64,000 nucleotides of DNA from NCBI GenBank assembly GCA_008931825.1, contig QXVZ01013385.1:1-64000 (forward strand), given 5' to 3'. The translations under genes and the position numbers were made by a program. Shown here piece by piece: positions 23,082 through 36,500 of this stretch. Source of the stretch: Phallusia fumigata (Eukaryota; Chordata; Ascidiacea; Phlebobranchia; Ascidiidae). The notes beneath the pieces are model-generated. The model was not told the origin of the DNA, made no database searches, and saw nothing but the letters and a program-made list of their open reading frames with translations. The first letter of the stretch is position 1, and each line of letters starts with the position of its first letter.

Positions 23082-23362
23082 TGCAAATGGAATTCTTCAA
23101 ATACACTGGTCAGTGTCACATTAATACAATAAAGGTACGATCAACTGCTGACACAAAACACATGAGAGTTGAAAACGTAAACACCGCCGAAGCCAGCTAC
23201 CACATAAAAATCGTATAGTTTTGGCATAAGATTTTTGTGGAGCAACAGAAGCTACCTGGTACCTAGTTACAAAAGAGCTTTAGTAATCAACATATTTTTA
23301 CAAATCCAGTATTAGTGTTACACGACTGTTTGTAGTTCATTCTTACGATACTACATTTTAAA
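23082..23362. promoter_or_regulatory. Shared intergenic promoter region of PCID2 and DYNLT2B
   Basis: Only 281 bases separate the start codons of these two head-to-head genes, so both promoters must overlap here unless distal leaders exist. I see no TATA box at a sensible distance from either start. Confidence 0.5.
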
Positions 23363-24227
23363 ATGGCGAGCAGTACGGAAGTAGAAACAATGCCAGAGAA
23401 TACGTACATGATACGACCAAATTATCAACACAAGTAAGTGCAAGACGTAGTTAGTCTGTTACAGTTTATATTTTTTGTAATACCATGTTACAACAACACA
23501 GTTTTTTTTCCATTTTTATTTATTACTTAAGATGTATATACGGTAACTAACTTTACAAATTTCAGGTTTAAAAAGTCGGCGGTGAAAGAATGCATTCACC
23601 AAGTTGTAAATGAATGTTTACATGGAAAGCAATACAGTGCAGAAGAAGTTGCAGAATGGACACAGCAAATCTCCAATGGTGTCAAGTTGAAGCTAAAAGG
23701 TAGGTTCCATTTGTTGATCAAGTGGTTTAATTTTTAAACCTTTTTTGGCTGTAATATATGCTTCATCAAATTGTATCATCCTTTTATAATTTAATTCCTA
23801 TGGTTATTGAATCAAGCTGATTGCTGCTGATATCATTTTAGTTTGTATTTGCTTCAGTGATTTAAACTTGAGTTTAATGTACAGCTTAATCTTAATATCA
23901 GGAAAGAAAAACGTTTCTACACTGAGATTTTGGTGATTGTGAAACACACGGACAGATTTGTGTCTCTTTCAGATATGGGTTTTGACAGATACAAGTTCGT
24001 TGTCCAATGTGTGATTGGTGAGCAGCGGGGTGAGGGAGTAAAGATGGGATGTCGTTGTTTCTGGGACTCAGATACAGACAACTGTGCACAAGACGTTTTC
24101 ATGAATGTAAGCAATTTGTTAGATTCAATTTATTTGTGTCTTAAGTTTATGCTTCAAGACTGTTCTTGTGTTTTTGCAGAGCTCATTGTTTTGTGTCACT
24201 GCAGCATTTGGTGTTTTTTACTACTGA
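23363..24227 (+). CDS. DYNLT2B: Dynein light chain Tctex-type 2B (TCTEX1D2)
   Basis: Tctex1-family light chain of cytoplasmic dynein-2, needed for retrograde transport in cilia. Four exons: 23363-23433, 23566-23699, 23973-24106 and 24180-24227; phases agree, 128 residues (human 142, with a longer N-terminal tail). Motifs: PENTYMIRPNYQHKFKKSAV, KECIHQVV, MGFDRYKFVVQCVIGEQRGE, CFWDSDTDN, DVFMN and the terminal FCVTAAFGVFYY, which forms the dimer strand. ATG 23363 is the first in frame and is followed directly by family sequence. The gene converges with BCOR; stops lie 293 bases apart. Confidence 0.96.
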
Positions 24228-24520
24228 ATGTTCAACGTTGTCAATTTGGACACTTACCATATTTTCCGCAGATTCTATTTTGTGTACTAAACACTGTAAA
24301 ATACAAAGGTTATGTCTTTTTGTATTTAGCAGTCAAATTGCGCAGTACGAAAAGGTGTAGAAAACAGAAGGGCCTTGCTTGCAACATGTAAAAGCGCATA
24401 AACAAGAATCAACTCATTGGAAATGTGCAAAAAATAATAGAAAATAACTCATGATCAGACGTAGGCAGTGATCACAGAAACTAGTGATAGTTCACAAGTT
24501 TCTTGCTTGCTTTAAGACGT

Positions 24521-27500
24521 CTAGAAGCTAGCTGTATTTAAATGTGCATTAGTGGCACCAAGAGTACAAAATCCATTTTCAAGCTTTCTCTCATCACATG
24601 GCTTGTATGGTAACTGTTTTAGTGACTTGGGGGTGTTATAACTTTGATCTTTTGCGCAATGTTCTCCATCAGAATTCTGATGTAAAAAGGAAGATCTTGT
24701 TGGTGATTGGGCATTATCATGTAAGTTCGTAAAGGTGGTTTCCATCAAGGGCAAAAACTCTGTTGACTCCTGCTTACAGTTCATTTCACATGCACTTTTC
24801 ACATGTTTTTCTGGTGGAAAAGAAAGTCTGTGTAACCTGTTATTTGAACTGCTAGAAGCTTCGTCCAAATGTTTTTCTTCACCAACAGACATTGTATTTG
24901 TAAGATGAAGGGAAGTACTGGGCACAAGCGAATTTCGGTTTGTTTCTGTGTATGAGCAACATGGTTCTTCATTAAGGAAACTTGAATGACCCAATTGGGG
25001 TTTTTCAGCAGTGGGATTCGTACTCAGCTTTTCCAGCATTTCAGTAGATCCGTTACTGTGAACACGGTAGTGTTTAAATTCCCCAATATGTCGCTCAGTT
25101 GGTACCAACTCAACTAAAGGCCAATCGGCGATATCACTTGGCAGACATGACTGAATGCCAGGGACCTAGATATAGAAAAAATGAACTGTTTTATCAAGCA
25201 AATAAGGGTGGAGGTTTAAGTAATAGCTTTTTTAACCTACCCAGTTGGTTGAAACATTTGACATAAAGACTGCAGTTGCCATAGTTTTAATGTCCACCGG
25301 AAACCGCAGCAAAAATTCTCCTCTGGAACATTTTGTGTGCTCCAGCATATCATTCAGCAGGTGATAGTTGGATCGACTATGATATTAACATAAGGTCAGA
25401 TATGTTCATAAAAGTGGTCTGCAACCATAATGGCCAACACCCACCTGGCAGTAGCTGTGGGTTGCACATAGTATGTCGGAAGTGGAGGTTCATCGAATAC
25501 TTTGAAGTCCATAAAATCACATTCATCTGAGCTGGGTGGATCAGCAGTGACATCATATACATGTGGAACCTTTTTGTCTAATTTTTCAAATAAAACCACA
25601 TGCTTTAGATTGAGTCCATGTGCTTAACTAATCAACAGTATGTTTAACCAACCAAGAACAGTGGATGGTGTGATCTTCCACAGTAAATCAGGATCATCAG
25701 CAAGGTTACTGTCCAGTGGTTTAAGCTCCTTCAGATAACCTAAAACAACACATATATGTTACATGTATACCACTTTATGTAGATTTTTGCAGTAGCAAAC
25801 ACATATCCATGTTTACATGTCAAAAAATATACTGTTTAAGCAACTTTTTTTTCAACTGTACCTGACAAAAATTTATCCATAGCAGGACTTCTGATCATAT
25901 TTCTAATAGACCTTCCTGAAAATTTGCTCAGCAGTGGGTCAGCACCACATGATAGCAAAAGCCTGGTCATCTCCAAATGGTCATATTCAATTGCATCATG
26001 AACAGGTCTACAATTTTAAACATGACAGAAATTGTATTGCGCTTACAGCTTTTTAGCAATTGTACATCAATTTACCTAGTTCCATCAGTGGAGTTGAGAT
26101 TAACATCAGCACCATATTCCAGCAGAAGTCGAGCAGTTTCAAGTCGGTTATGCACACAAGCCTCATGCAAAGCAGAATAGCCAGCATTGTCCTTAGTGTT
26201 GACATCAAAACCTCTTTCCAGGTAGTGCTGAAGATTTTCCTAAACAGAATCAACAGTTGCAGCTAAGATCAGCAGCAGATAGTAAGAGGTTTTTGTACTC
26301 ACCACATAACCAAACCTAGCAGCTTTGTGCAACACAGTTTCACCAATTGCAGAGTTGCAGGTCAATTTCTTTAAGTCTAAAACAAGTATAACACTGTTGA
26401 ATGGACACCATTCACAAAATGTTTAGTTTATATTCCCTACAACATTCATATTACCAACACCAAAGGTGGCCAAAATCATGGATTATTGTATGAAAGTGGC
26501 CAGATATAACGACCTTTTTAAACACTTAAGCACACCTATTTGGTAGTTCAACACAACATAACATGTATTGCAAGTTCAACTCACAGGAAAAGTAAGCATT
26601 TAAACTTGCAGCAAAAAATGGTCACACACACCACAAAAACCAAATGTGGGATAGAATCATGCTGCTTACTTTGTGGAATAGGTGATGGGTGTGGCATTAA
26701 ACGATGGTCCTTGAAAAAGCTGAGTGGTGTTGATGATCTTGACAGTCTGCCATGCTGGAATGATCTGAAGTCATTGAAGGATGATGCAAACTTTGAAGTT
26801 GTTGGGGTGTCTTCGAGGTTATCCAAGCCCTGTTCATCTTTGATCTAACGGGAAGCAATTTTAACATGCAATAGACACTTTTTCCAGCTCACTGTTTTAC
26901 CTTGATTGGAGTTTGGTTTAAAAATGCCACCTCATTTGATGTGTCTGGTGAAGGACTGCAAGGAGTTGATATCACTTCTTGTTTAATGGCCTGTTTAAAA
27001 GAAAAAAAACAGATAAATCATTTTCAACTGCTGCTGCTCAAAAAAAGTGAAGTGGGCAAGTAAATGAGAGTGTTTTGCATGCAATGTAGTTTACCCAGTT
27101 TCTAACAGAAAAGTAATATTTATAAAATTTAGGCAATAGGAAAGCTTAAGTAAAAAGAAATCCTACCTGGACAGGAGTCTGAGTCACCTCATTCTGACTG
27201 CTTATATTACAAGTATCAATAGGCTTGTCAACCCTGCAAAACATGTTTAAAATTTATTCCTTATTTGATCAATGAATAAGGTTTCTTAACAAACCTGGGC
27301 ATGAGTTTTTCTGAATGTTTCTTTTTTGAAGATTTGCTTTTAACAACTTTGTCTTTTAGAGGTGATGTATGTTTTTGTTTTTTAGGTGTTTTATCAGTTG
27401 GCGCTTCAGTAAGAATTTTCGGTTTTCTGCCACGTTTCTTTTTTAGCTTCGTCGGAGTGTCCAACAAAAGGGATCCATTTACACTTTCTTTTTCACTCTT

Positions 27501-30500
27501 TAAACTTTCACTTGGTACCAAACTGCCACTGGGTGTGTAAACTGGAACAATTTGTGACTTGCTTGCACCTAAAGCACTCTTTAGCACCTGTGCCTCCTTT
27601 TCAGTCAGTTCATCGCCAAAAAGGTTAGATGACTGTTTGGGTACTTCTGCATCTTTTAAGCATTCTTTGGGGGGCAAAACGGGAGCTGTTCCAGTGTATA
27701 ACTCCAGTAAGGTCGCAGATATCACAGGTGCCTGCTTTTTATCCGTATGACTTACAACAGGCTGGTCAAGTTTTGCATTTGACTGCTTTATGGGTGACAG
27801 GCTATTAGACAAGTTGCACTTTTTGGTCCGTTTTGCATCAGACTCCTTGCCATGTTTTTCTTTATGAGTGTTTTTGAATTTTTGGTTCATGGATCTTTTT
27901 TGTTTCCTTTTCAACTTTTCATGCTTTGACTTCCGCGACAGTTTATCAGTAGTCCTTGATTTGATCATTTTATCTTTTAAACGCAGCCCACTGCTCCCAA
28001 CCTTCGTCTTTAACCTGCCCCTCTCCAAATGTTTCCTAGGCCGTGTAGATCTTATTTTACTTTTTCTGTCATCATTTTCTTCGGAATGAGACAACTGTTC
28101 CTTGAAGGATGAACAAGATTCACTTGAAATTGTTCTAAACTGTTTACTTTTGGATTTGTGCAAGATCTTCTGTTTCGGCTTTAGACCTTTTTGCTGCTTT
28201 TGTTTAAATTTTCTCTTGAGTGGTATTTGATCAAGGTCACTAAAAATGTCCATGGAATGATCGGAACTGCCATTAAACGATTGACTAGTTCCCCGTGAAG
28301 AATGGCGTTTCGGTCGGCGCTTTGCTAAACCAATTTTCTTTCCCTTGGTTGGTTTAATGATTGGGCAGCAAAAATCTTCATCACTTGAATCATCATTTTC
28401 AGGGTCTGTGCTAGAAAAGTCGTCATACGTGGGCCACAGAAATTCATCATCTACACAATGACACATAATGCATAGTTATGCCAGACAATCATATGCAAAC
28501 TTATGAATAAAACAAACCTGTCTCTGACATCTTTGGACGCTTCTCAGACTGAGGTATAGTGTCCCTAGATGGCTTTCTCATTGTATCAGTTGACACAGAA
28601 TCCACATCAGTACTTTGGGATCGTCGCTTTTTTTCAGTACATTCGCCATTATCTAAAATCACATTATACACAAAAACGGTAAACTTTTATCAGTGAATGG
28701 GTTCAAACTAGGGAAAAGTACCGAAAGGACCTTCAGTACATACACAGAGGATGCTGATTACTGATACCTGCAAGTGCTTTTCGTTTTCTTCCTTTCTTTG
28801 ATTTTGGTTCTGATGCAACTGCTTCATCACTGGACTTCTTTTCACTTGGTGGTTCTTGGAGATTATTTTCGGTGTTTGCAGTTGTGTCAGATATGTTTTT
28901 CATCACACAAGGTTCACTTGTGGTCATATCAACAACAACTGGTTTGTTGTGTGGATCTTCCGAAGTACTTGCTTTGTGGATAACTGACCCTCGCTCAGTT
29001 ATGTCAGACACACCATCATTTTTTGTAGTTGTGTCCTTGTTTACAACACCTCCATTGACATAAGACTTATGTTCTACCACAGTTGAAGGGTTGATGACAT
29101 TCGTGGTTTCTGGTAACAGTTCATGATGGTTAGAAACATTACTGTCCAACTTATCCCAAGATTTGGGTTGTGGCTTTGCAACAAGCCTGTCATCCTCACT
29201 GTGTGTCAATTGGGATGGTGTCTGTAATACTTGGCTGGGTAAAGTTACAGAAATGGGTTGTGATCTGAATTGTGACAGTTGATCCATAGAGCTCTGTGAA
29301 TATTTCTCTGCTTCCTTTGAGTTCCAACCATTTAAGGGTGTAGAGTTCACTACAACTGACCCCATACTACTGGAAGCAATGTTGTTGTGCTGGAGAGGCA
29401 GGTTGGTGGGATATTTAGAAGGCATTTTTGGGAGATTCTGGTCATTTGGACGTTTTAACTGAATGTCTGATTCAGAAGGGTACCTCATGTTTTGGCGAAC
29501 TGCTGAAAAAGAGCTTTCACCATTTTGGTATGGTGAATAATAGGACACACTTGATGTTGAAGGGGTTGGAATGGAACCAGCTGATATATTGTTAGGTGGC
29601 AATTTTCTTGGCAAATCAGCCTGTTTGTAAAAATCAGTTGAAAGTGGAGCTTTAATCCGTGTCGCATCAATACTTTTGGAAAGCATGTTGGAGTCTTGAA
29701 AAGGAGAATTAGATGAAGAAATATAGCCTTGCTTTGCTATAAATTCACTGGTATTTCGAGAAGGTTTTACTATCGGTGAAGATGAATTTGGTCTTGCCAG
29801 GTGATCAATATGAAATGAAGCCTTTTCTGGGTGGTGACGTTTAACATCAGTATCAGTTCTGTGATCTTGAGGTTTGGGTATTTTTCCAGACAAGTAGCTA
29901 TCATACATACTGTTGTCACTTCTTTTATAGTTCCTTGACGATGATGAATCATTGCAACTAGCAGGTTTGCTTTTTGGAAGATGTTGATAACTCAGGTTTG
30001 TCCTTTCTGGATACTGTTTTCCAGTAAGTGGTGACATCACATCCCGCATTGGACTTGCATACTTGGAATGAGATACGTTGTATGATGTTGGAGTGCTGTT
30101 AGATGGGCGCGGCATGTGGTCAAATGGACTTGGAAAGTGATCATAAGACGGTGGTGGAGGAGGTGGTGGAACATAGTTGTTTGTGTGTGGCTTTTCGTAA
30201 ACACTCAACACATCAGGTCTTAATCTCCCCAGTGATTGGCTGGTAAATTGGGCAGAAGGGTGGCCTAGGTCATACATCTGTCCAAGTTGTGGGGGTGCTA
30301 ACAGGGAAAATGGAGAATATGGTTGGTACAAAAGATGAACAGGATCAGGAACAAGAGATGATGCAGGTGCACCAGGTAGCATTCCATTTGGTAGCCATCC
30401 AGAGTAATTCTAAACAAATTTGGTTGATAAACATAGCATGAAAAGTAATAAGACCATAAATTATACGTTTTTTTGCATATTGATTTAAAGTGCCAAAAAG

Positions 30501-33500
30501 GTACTTTGCAGCTTTACCTAACAAAACATGCCATGGTGTTTTTACATGGTTGGGTATTGCAACAACAACATTTAGTTATATGACATAAATAGTTTCATAA
30601 AATTTACAAAATACAAACCATAGGTTGTTTGCTTTTTTCTTTAAACGCCAGATTTTGGTTTAACTTTTCCACAGGTAGATTGTTCATCTTTAAATAGTCT
30701 TCAGGAAGTTTGCCCATGTTGTCTCTAGATTAGTAACTAACTTTTAATACAAATCTTTTTTGCTGAACTCCTCTATGTTAGTGGGTAATTAAATTATTGT
30801 TAGTATTAACGGGTTTGGCGTAGTTTTACCCAAGAAGGAAAAAAAGTAAATGTACAAACCTTTTCGCACGATCGGCACCGTAGCGAAGTAACAAGTCAAT
30901 CACCTTGGTATCCCCACACTTAGCAGCAACATGTAGTGCAGTGGTTCCGTTCTGTAAAAAAAATCAAACCATTACGATTGGCGCGTTTAGGCGACAAACG
31001 CTGCCAGGCAAAGCATTCGAATTTTATTCATCAGTGGGCGCTGCCACCTCACGGATTCGCGATCTTGGTGGTCGGTGACGCAACACGACAAGTTGTGTGT
31101 GAGGAAAGCGCGCGCTGCGCATGTGCGCTTCCTGTTCAGTCACGCGTGACCGGGTAGAAAAAGGAGTGAGAAAAAGATTAGTCTACAAGCGGGGAGAGCA
31201 GCCGCGCCGAGGTGACGTAGCGGCTTTGTGAAGGGAAAGAAACCGAGAGGTAGGCTTGTCATGAACCGTAAACTAGTTTTGGCGACTGAAACTGTAGGTA
31301 GGATGACCGAAGGTTTGGTTAGGGAGAGTTGCAACAATGCGATAAATTTGCTTAGTTTGTAATGCCAAAATGTAATCTGTGTGTTTTATTTTGTCGATTG
31401 TTTCCAGCATTTTGCTCACCAGCCACACACAAGTAGCAAAATGAAGATGCCTAGTGTTGATCAGACAGTGGCTGAAATTGAACAACAGCACCATGGTTGG
31501 GAAAGGCTGTTTCATGAAATTAAGCTCACAGCTGCCAACTACGAATTGCCTTGCAAAGTTGCGAAATTACAAGTCAACCGTATGAGAAACCGGTATCGAG
31601 ATGTCAGCCCATATGACCACAGCAGGGTTAAACTGCTGAATGGACCAAGTGATTACATTAACAGTAGTTTGGTAGAGGTGGAAACTGCAGGAAGGCAATA
31701 CATTCTGTCACAAGGCCCACTTCCTTCGACAGCAGGTCATTTGTGGCAAATGGTGTGGGAGCAAAATTCCAAAGCTGTAATAATGCTCAATAAAGTTATT
31801 GAGAAGGGTGCTCGAAAATGCCATCAGTATTGGCCCCTGGAGAGGGGAATGCCAATGCCATTTGCAGAGGATGGGTTTGAAATTGAACTCATTGCTGAAG
31901 ACAACATGGCAAACTTTATTGTTCGGACATTAAAATTGTCCAAATTAAATTCTGGTGAAGATGCTAGAACCATTTATCAATTCCACTACATTGCCTGGCC
32001 TGATTTTGGTGTACCAGAATCTCCAACTGCTTTTCTGGAGTTTTTGACATGTGTGAGAAGCAAAAGAGTATTGGAAAATGATGTTGGGCCAGCTGTGATT
32101 CATTGCAGTGCTGGTATTGGTCGCTCTGGTACATTTGCACTTGTTGACACATGCCTTGTTTTCTTGGAAAAAAACATTCCATTCAACATAAAGGACACTT
32201 TGCTGGAAATGAGGAAGTACAGAATGGGACTCATTCAAACTGCACAACAATTGAGATTTAGTTACCTCGCCATCGCAGAATGTGCCAGAAGGTTAACGGT
32301 TGACAAGGATGGCAATGTCACTTCAAGCAGCGTGTCGGATATCGAGTCTGATGATAGTGGTGATGATGAAAGCCAAGAATCAGATGATGGACATCAACAA
32401 AATGGTGAGGGTGATTCGGAGGAAAAAGCGGAAGACAGCAGAGAGTCGGAATCAAAAGATAACAGAAAACGTCATGCAGAAAAAGATGGCGAAGCAACTG
32501 AAGAAAAGAGGGGAAAACAGGAGGAAAATACTCCACCTGAACCTGAAACTGTTCCTAAGGAGCACAATAACAATGTTTCAGATCTTCGTCGCAGACAACG
32601 CCAGGAAAAAAATGAAGCAACACTCAAAAAAATTGAAGAAATTAAGAGTAACATGCAAGTCAATGACAAACGACCTAGTTGGAGACCGTATATTATAGGT
32701 GGTCTGATTGCAGGTGTTGTTGTAGGCCTGGCTGTGCGTTATTGGTTTCGTTAAATGTTAACTGGAGACCAGTTTTTTTGTGAACTACCGGTGAACAACA
32801 CATGTGAGTTGTATTCACTGCAAATGTACACCTAACACAGGGATAGCAGTTCGCCCATCCACTTTTCTGGAAAACTGAAAATGGAGATGGCAATGTATCA
32901 ATCCGTTCATGTTTGTTGTTATTTGTTACACCACTTTAAATATTGGCCCCAAAATATGTATGTTTCCATCAGAGGAAAATGCAATAAATGTAACTGTTTT
33001 TTGCAACAAAGACAAATTTTATGCTTATGATTTCAATCATATTTACACTGTCTTTTAAATCCACCTGGTTTGGACAAAGTAAAATAAAAGACTGTCAATT
33101 TTAAAAAGTATAATTTCTAGTGCAGAAAGATATGTCGGCCTTAGTTTACCTCAGAAAGGTTAACATCAATTCCTTTGTCCAACAGATGTTTGATTTCAGC
33201 ATGGTTTCGCTTTTTAATTGCCTCCATAAATCTACAAAAAAATGTCAAGAAAACAGTTAAACAGGATTGCCAGATGTACAAAATGAGTTAGTTGCTGAAG
33301 TCAAAACAATTAGAAAACAATTGGTTCAATTAAAGGGCAGTGAACATGATAATGCTGAGTTGCCACCATGGTTATTCAATGCATTAAGTTTATTCAGCAA
33401 CTGCAGCCTTATGGGACATTGCGGGGGAAAAAGCGTCATCTATTCGTCACATCACGAGTTTGTTGACTTACTGCTAACCCACTATTCAAAACAAACCAAT

Positions 33501-36500
33501 TTAAAACAGTTTGGGGCACAAGTGGAAATAAGACTGACAATCTACTAAACGAGACATGTTGGGACATATCCAAATTTACATTAGCGGCACTGTATGTAAA
33601 GGTTTTGTGCGTCACATATTGTGTGGGACTTCGTAAACGCCCACAACTAAAACACGCGCAATTCTCATAAACTCAGCTCTTGGCAGTGAGGCCATGGATC
33701 GGATTTCGATGAACCGGATGGAGGTTACGGAAATCGTGCAACACAATGCAAGTAAATCAACGCAATGCTGTGTGATAAACGCGCGTGTGCCAGTTTCGGA
33801 AAATTGCCTGCTGTGCGTTGTTTACGCGAAATCGGGCGATTGTCCAGCGCTTTTCTCCAATATTTTGGATTGCGAAACGTCCTCGCTTGATCTGCCGTTC
33901 GTCATTTCGTTCAGTGTCGAGAAAAGACGGGTGTCGTGAAAGCAACAACAGAAAACTGGGAAGCGTGCGAGGTTTTCTTGTGAGATCACCACCTCCGTTC
34001 GAAACAGGCGTGACTCTGTCCTCAAACACACACAAAAAAATAGCAAGAAAAAATTTGCCACGAAATGTTTACGACCAGTGAGCAAACAAAATCCAAGATA
34101 AGAATTTTATGTCACTAACCAGTACTAAAAGTAAGGGGCAAGCGGCTGTTTCGCATCCTAATTGTGGAAAATTTAAATTTTAACAAATATCAATGTAACA
34201 AATCTTAGGCAAAACACGTTTATTTGAGTACTTGGGAGTATGGTTTTATTCAAAACCCATGTGAATTAGAAATCCTGCACCGCACGAAGCATAATACAAA
34301 GAGCATTGAAACCCCACCTTACCTTCGGCCAAAACCGCACCAACGTTTTTGTGTTTTGTGTGTTATGTTGCGAAAAACGTTCAAAATTAGCCTGCCAGCA
34401 CCCACAAACCTACATGCCCTGGAGGGAAAATACAGCTCGCTACTATGGCTTTGAAGCCACGCGTGCAATACCAGGACCATTGAATTGTACCGATCTAGGA
34501 ATCAGGTGCGGAAATTTATAAAGGTTGACCAACGCGGCTTTTCGGAGAAGACCGAGGAGTTGTTCAACGAACTGGAGCGTCGCTGCACTGTTGGGTTCGT
34601 GTACCAGTTCGACGAAACTACTGGTCCTGCACACAACTGGCACTCGGTAGCCTGAACGCTGCTTTGCAGAGAGCAGCCCGCGGTCTGAAGATTCGCGATC
34701 TTAGCGGTTGCGGTTGCAATACAAACGCTTGGAAGAGCGTTTTGCTTGTCGCACAGCGGCACATCCACCGCAAGCTGAGCGGTGGCAGTCAAACAACATT
34801 CGCTATCACGACGTTATTGTTCGCACTTGTTTGAGAAAAATCGCGAGTCAAGAATGTAGCCCGCAGCGCATGCGACCAAATGGTCGTGAACCCTGGCTGT
34901 GGACTGCGAATTGGAAGGTTCCTGCTCAATTCTCTGAACATATCCTTGATTGGCTCCAAATGGCCTGACACAAGGAGAGTCCTTCGAATAAATGCACGTC
35001 GGATAAGCTACGGTACCCTTTCCAAGTTCCACAGTTCACTTCAATAAACTTCAAGTTTATTTTTATCGAACGAGGTTGTTTCGTATCGATTGGTATATCA
35101 ATTGCTTAAAGGCTGTAAGCCCTATACCGGCGTTAGGTGCACGTTACTGGTTTTATTTAATAAAAAAGGTAGCTTGTCTGTCTGTACATTTTTGCAAGCA
35201 AACCAGGAACGTCTCAACAGAAAACATGGTAGGTAAATACCACGCCAAAAGGGCAAGGTAAGTATCACGCCTGATTTGGCTTGACATTTAACCTGCTTCT
35301 GCTGTGAAACATTTGTGGCGTTTCGGCTTATTTTCGTGTGTACCTTTGTGACATCGCATTCGTTTTTTTACTAAAAAGTGTCAACCGCTATTGGAACAAT
35401 TGTACACAATAACCAGGTTTAGGCCAAGTGGGGAGTTTGCCAACAGTCTAGACAAATGTGTAAAACTTGTTGTCATGCATTTTATATCTCGCCAGAGTCA
35501 CATTCTGACAACCGGGCCATCAGAGAACAACGTAGTTTTAGGTGTGCTGTTTTAAACTTGTTTCTCTCTGTGGCCGCTCCCACCTCACCCTCTTTTCTCC
35601 TCTCTCTCTGCCTGCTTGTGTGTGTGGCAATTTTGCCCCGCAGTTACAAAAAAGGCAGCCCGGCCGGTTGGTGGTGCCAGTGGGTAGGCGTGGGTTTCAT
35701 TTGAACAGGAAAAGCGTCACCAAGCAAACATGGGGCGGCCTCATTGCATAGTCATGGTCCTGGGCGCTACTTTTTGTTTTAACATCGCCACTTTCGCAAT
35801 TGATCAGTGACGACGAACGACCCTCATACCATCGCCTTGTGATTACAGCTCCAAGCATTAATGGCGCTAAAAGTCGGTCGATTGGCCCCACGTAGTGATT
35901 GACAACACATAAAATCGTGAAAGAAAACGCTTTTCGGGTCGTCGTATTTTGTTTCTTCGCTATTTCCTGAAGATTTTACGGTTTTTTCTTTAAACTAACT
36001 AAAAACTCATTTCCACTGTTTGTCTGCCACATTTTCTGTGGCATCGATGTAAACATTGTTGTGGTATTAGTTGAAGACATGGACGATTATCCACGCAGAG
36101 GGCGCCTGGCACACACAAAGTAAACACGGCACTTCTCTTCAAGACAGGTGGTAATGGTGGTCAATTAACAATTTTAAACCAGTTGTCAATGTACATATCT
36201 GGGAACCACAATAAAATTCATATGGAAAGTCCCTGGTTTCTAGACCATTGTGACTTTTGAAATCAGGGTTTCTCAACATTAACTTTATTATGGTCCTAGA
36301 AAGCGATTAAAATAAAAATTGTGGTCAAAAGCAGAAATATGTTGTGGTCCATGTAGTGACAAAGGTTGGAAACCTATGATTTGAACAAAAAAAATACAAA
36401 ACCCCTTTTACAAAAAATTTCACATGCCACCAAGTAAACAGGAAACGTTTTTTACCAAACTTATTTGGACACTTTTATCAAAAAACAAGGAGATAAAACA

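Noticed and set aside
28733-33231. Separate ankyrin-repeat gene distinct from BCOR
   Set aside because: Exon phases link these exons without break to the BCOR C-terminal exons, and the total length is an exact multiple of three.
33267-33548. 93-codon plus-strand frame in BCOR intron 1
   Set aside because: Begins beside a BCOR exon acceptor, has no recognisable domain, and lacks splice or leader signals of its own.
34224-34971. GC-richer patch with several short open frames in BCOR intron 1
   Set aside because: Frames occur on both strands, none matches a known family, and none joins the BCOR phase; not enough to call a gene or an element.
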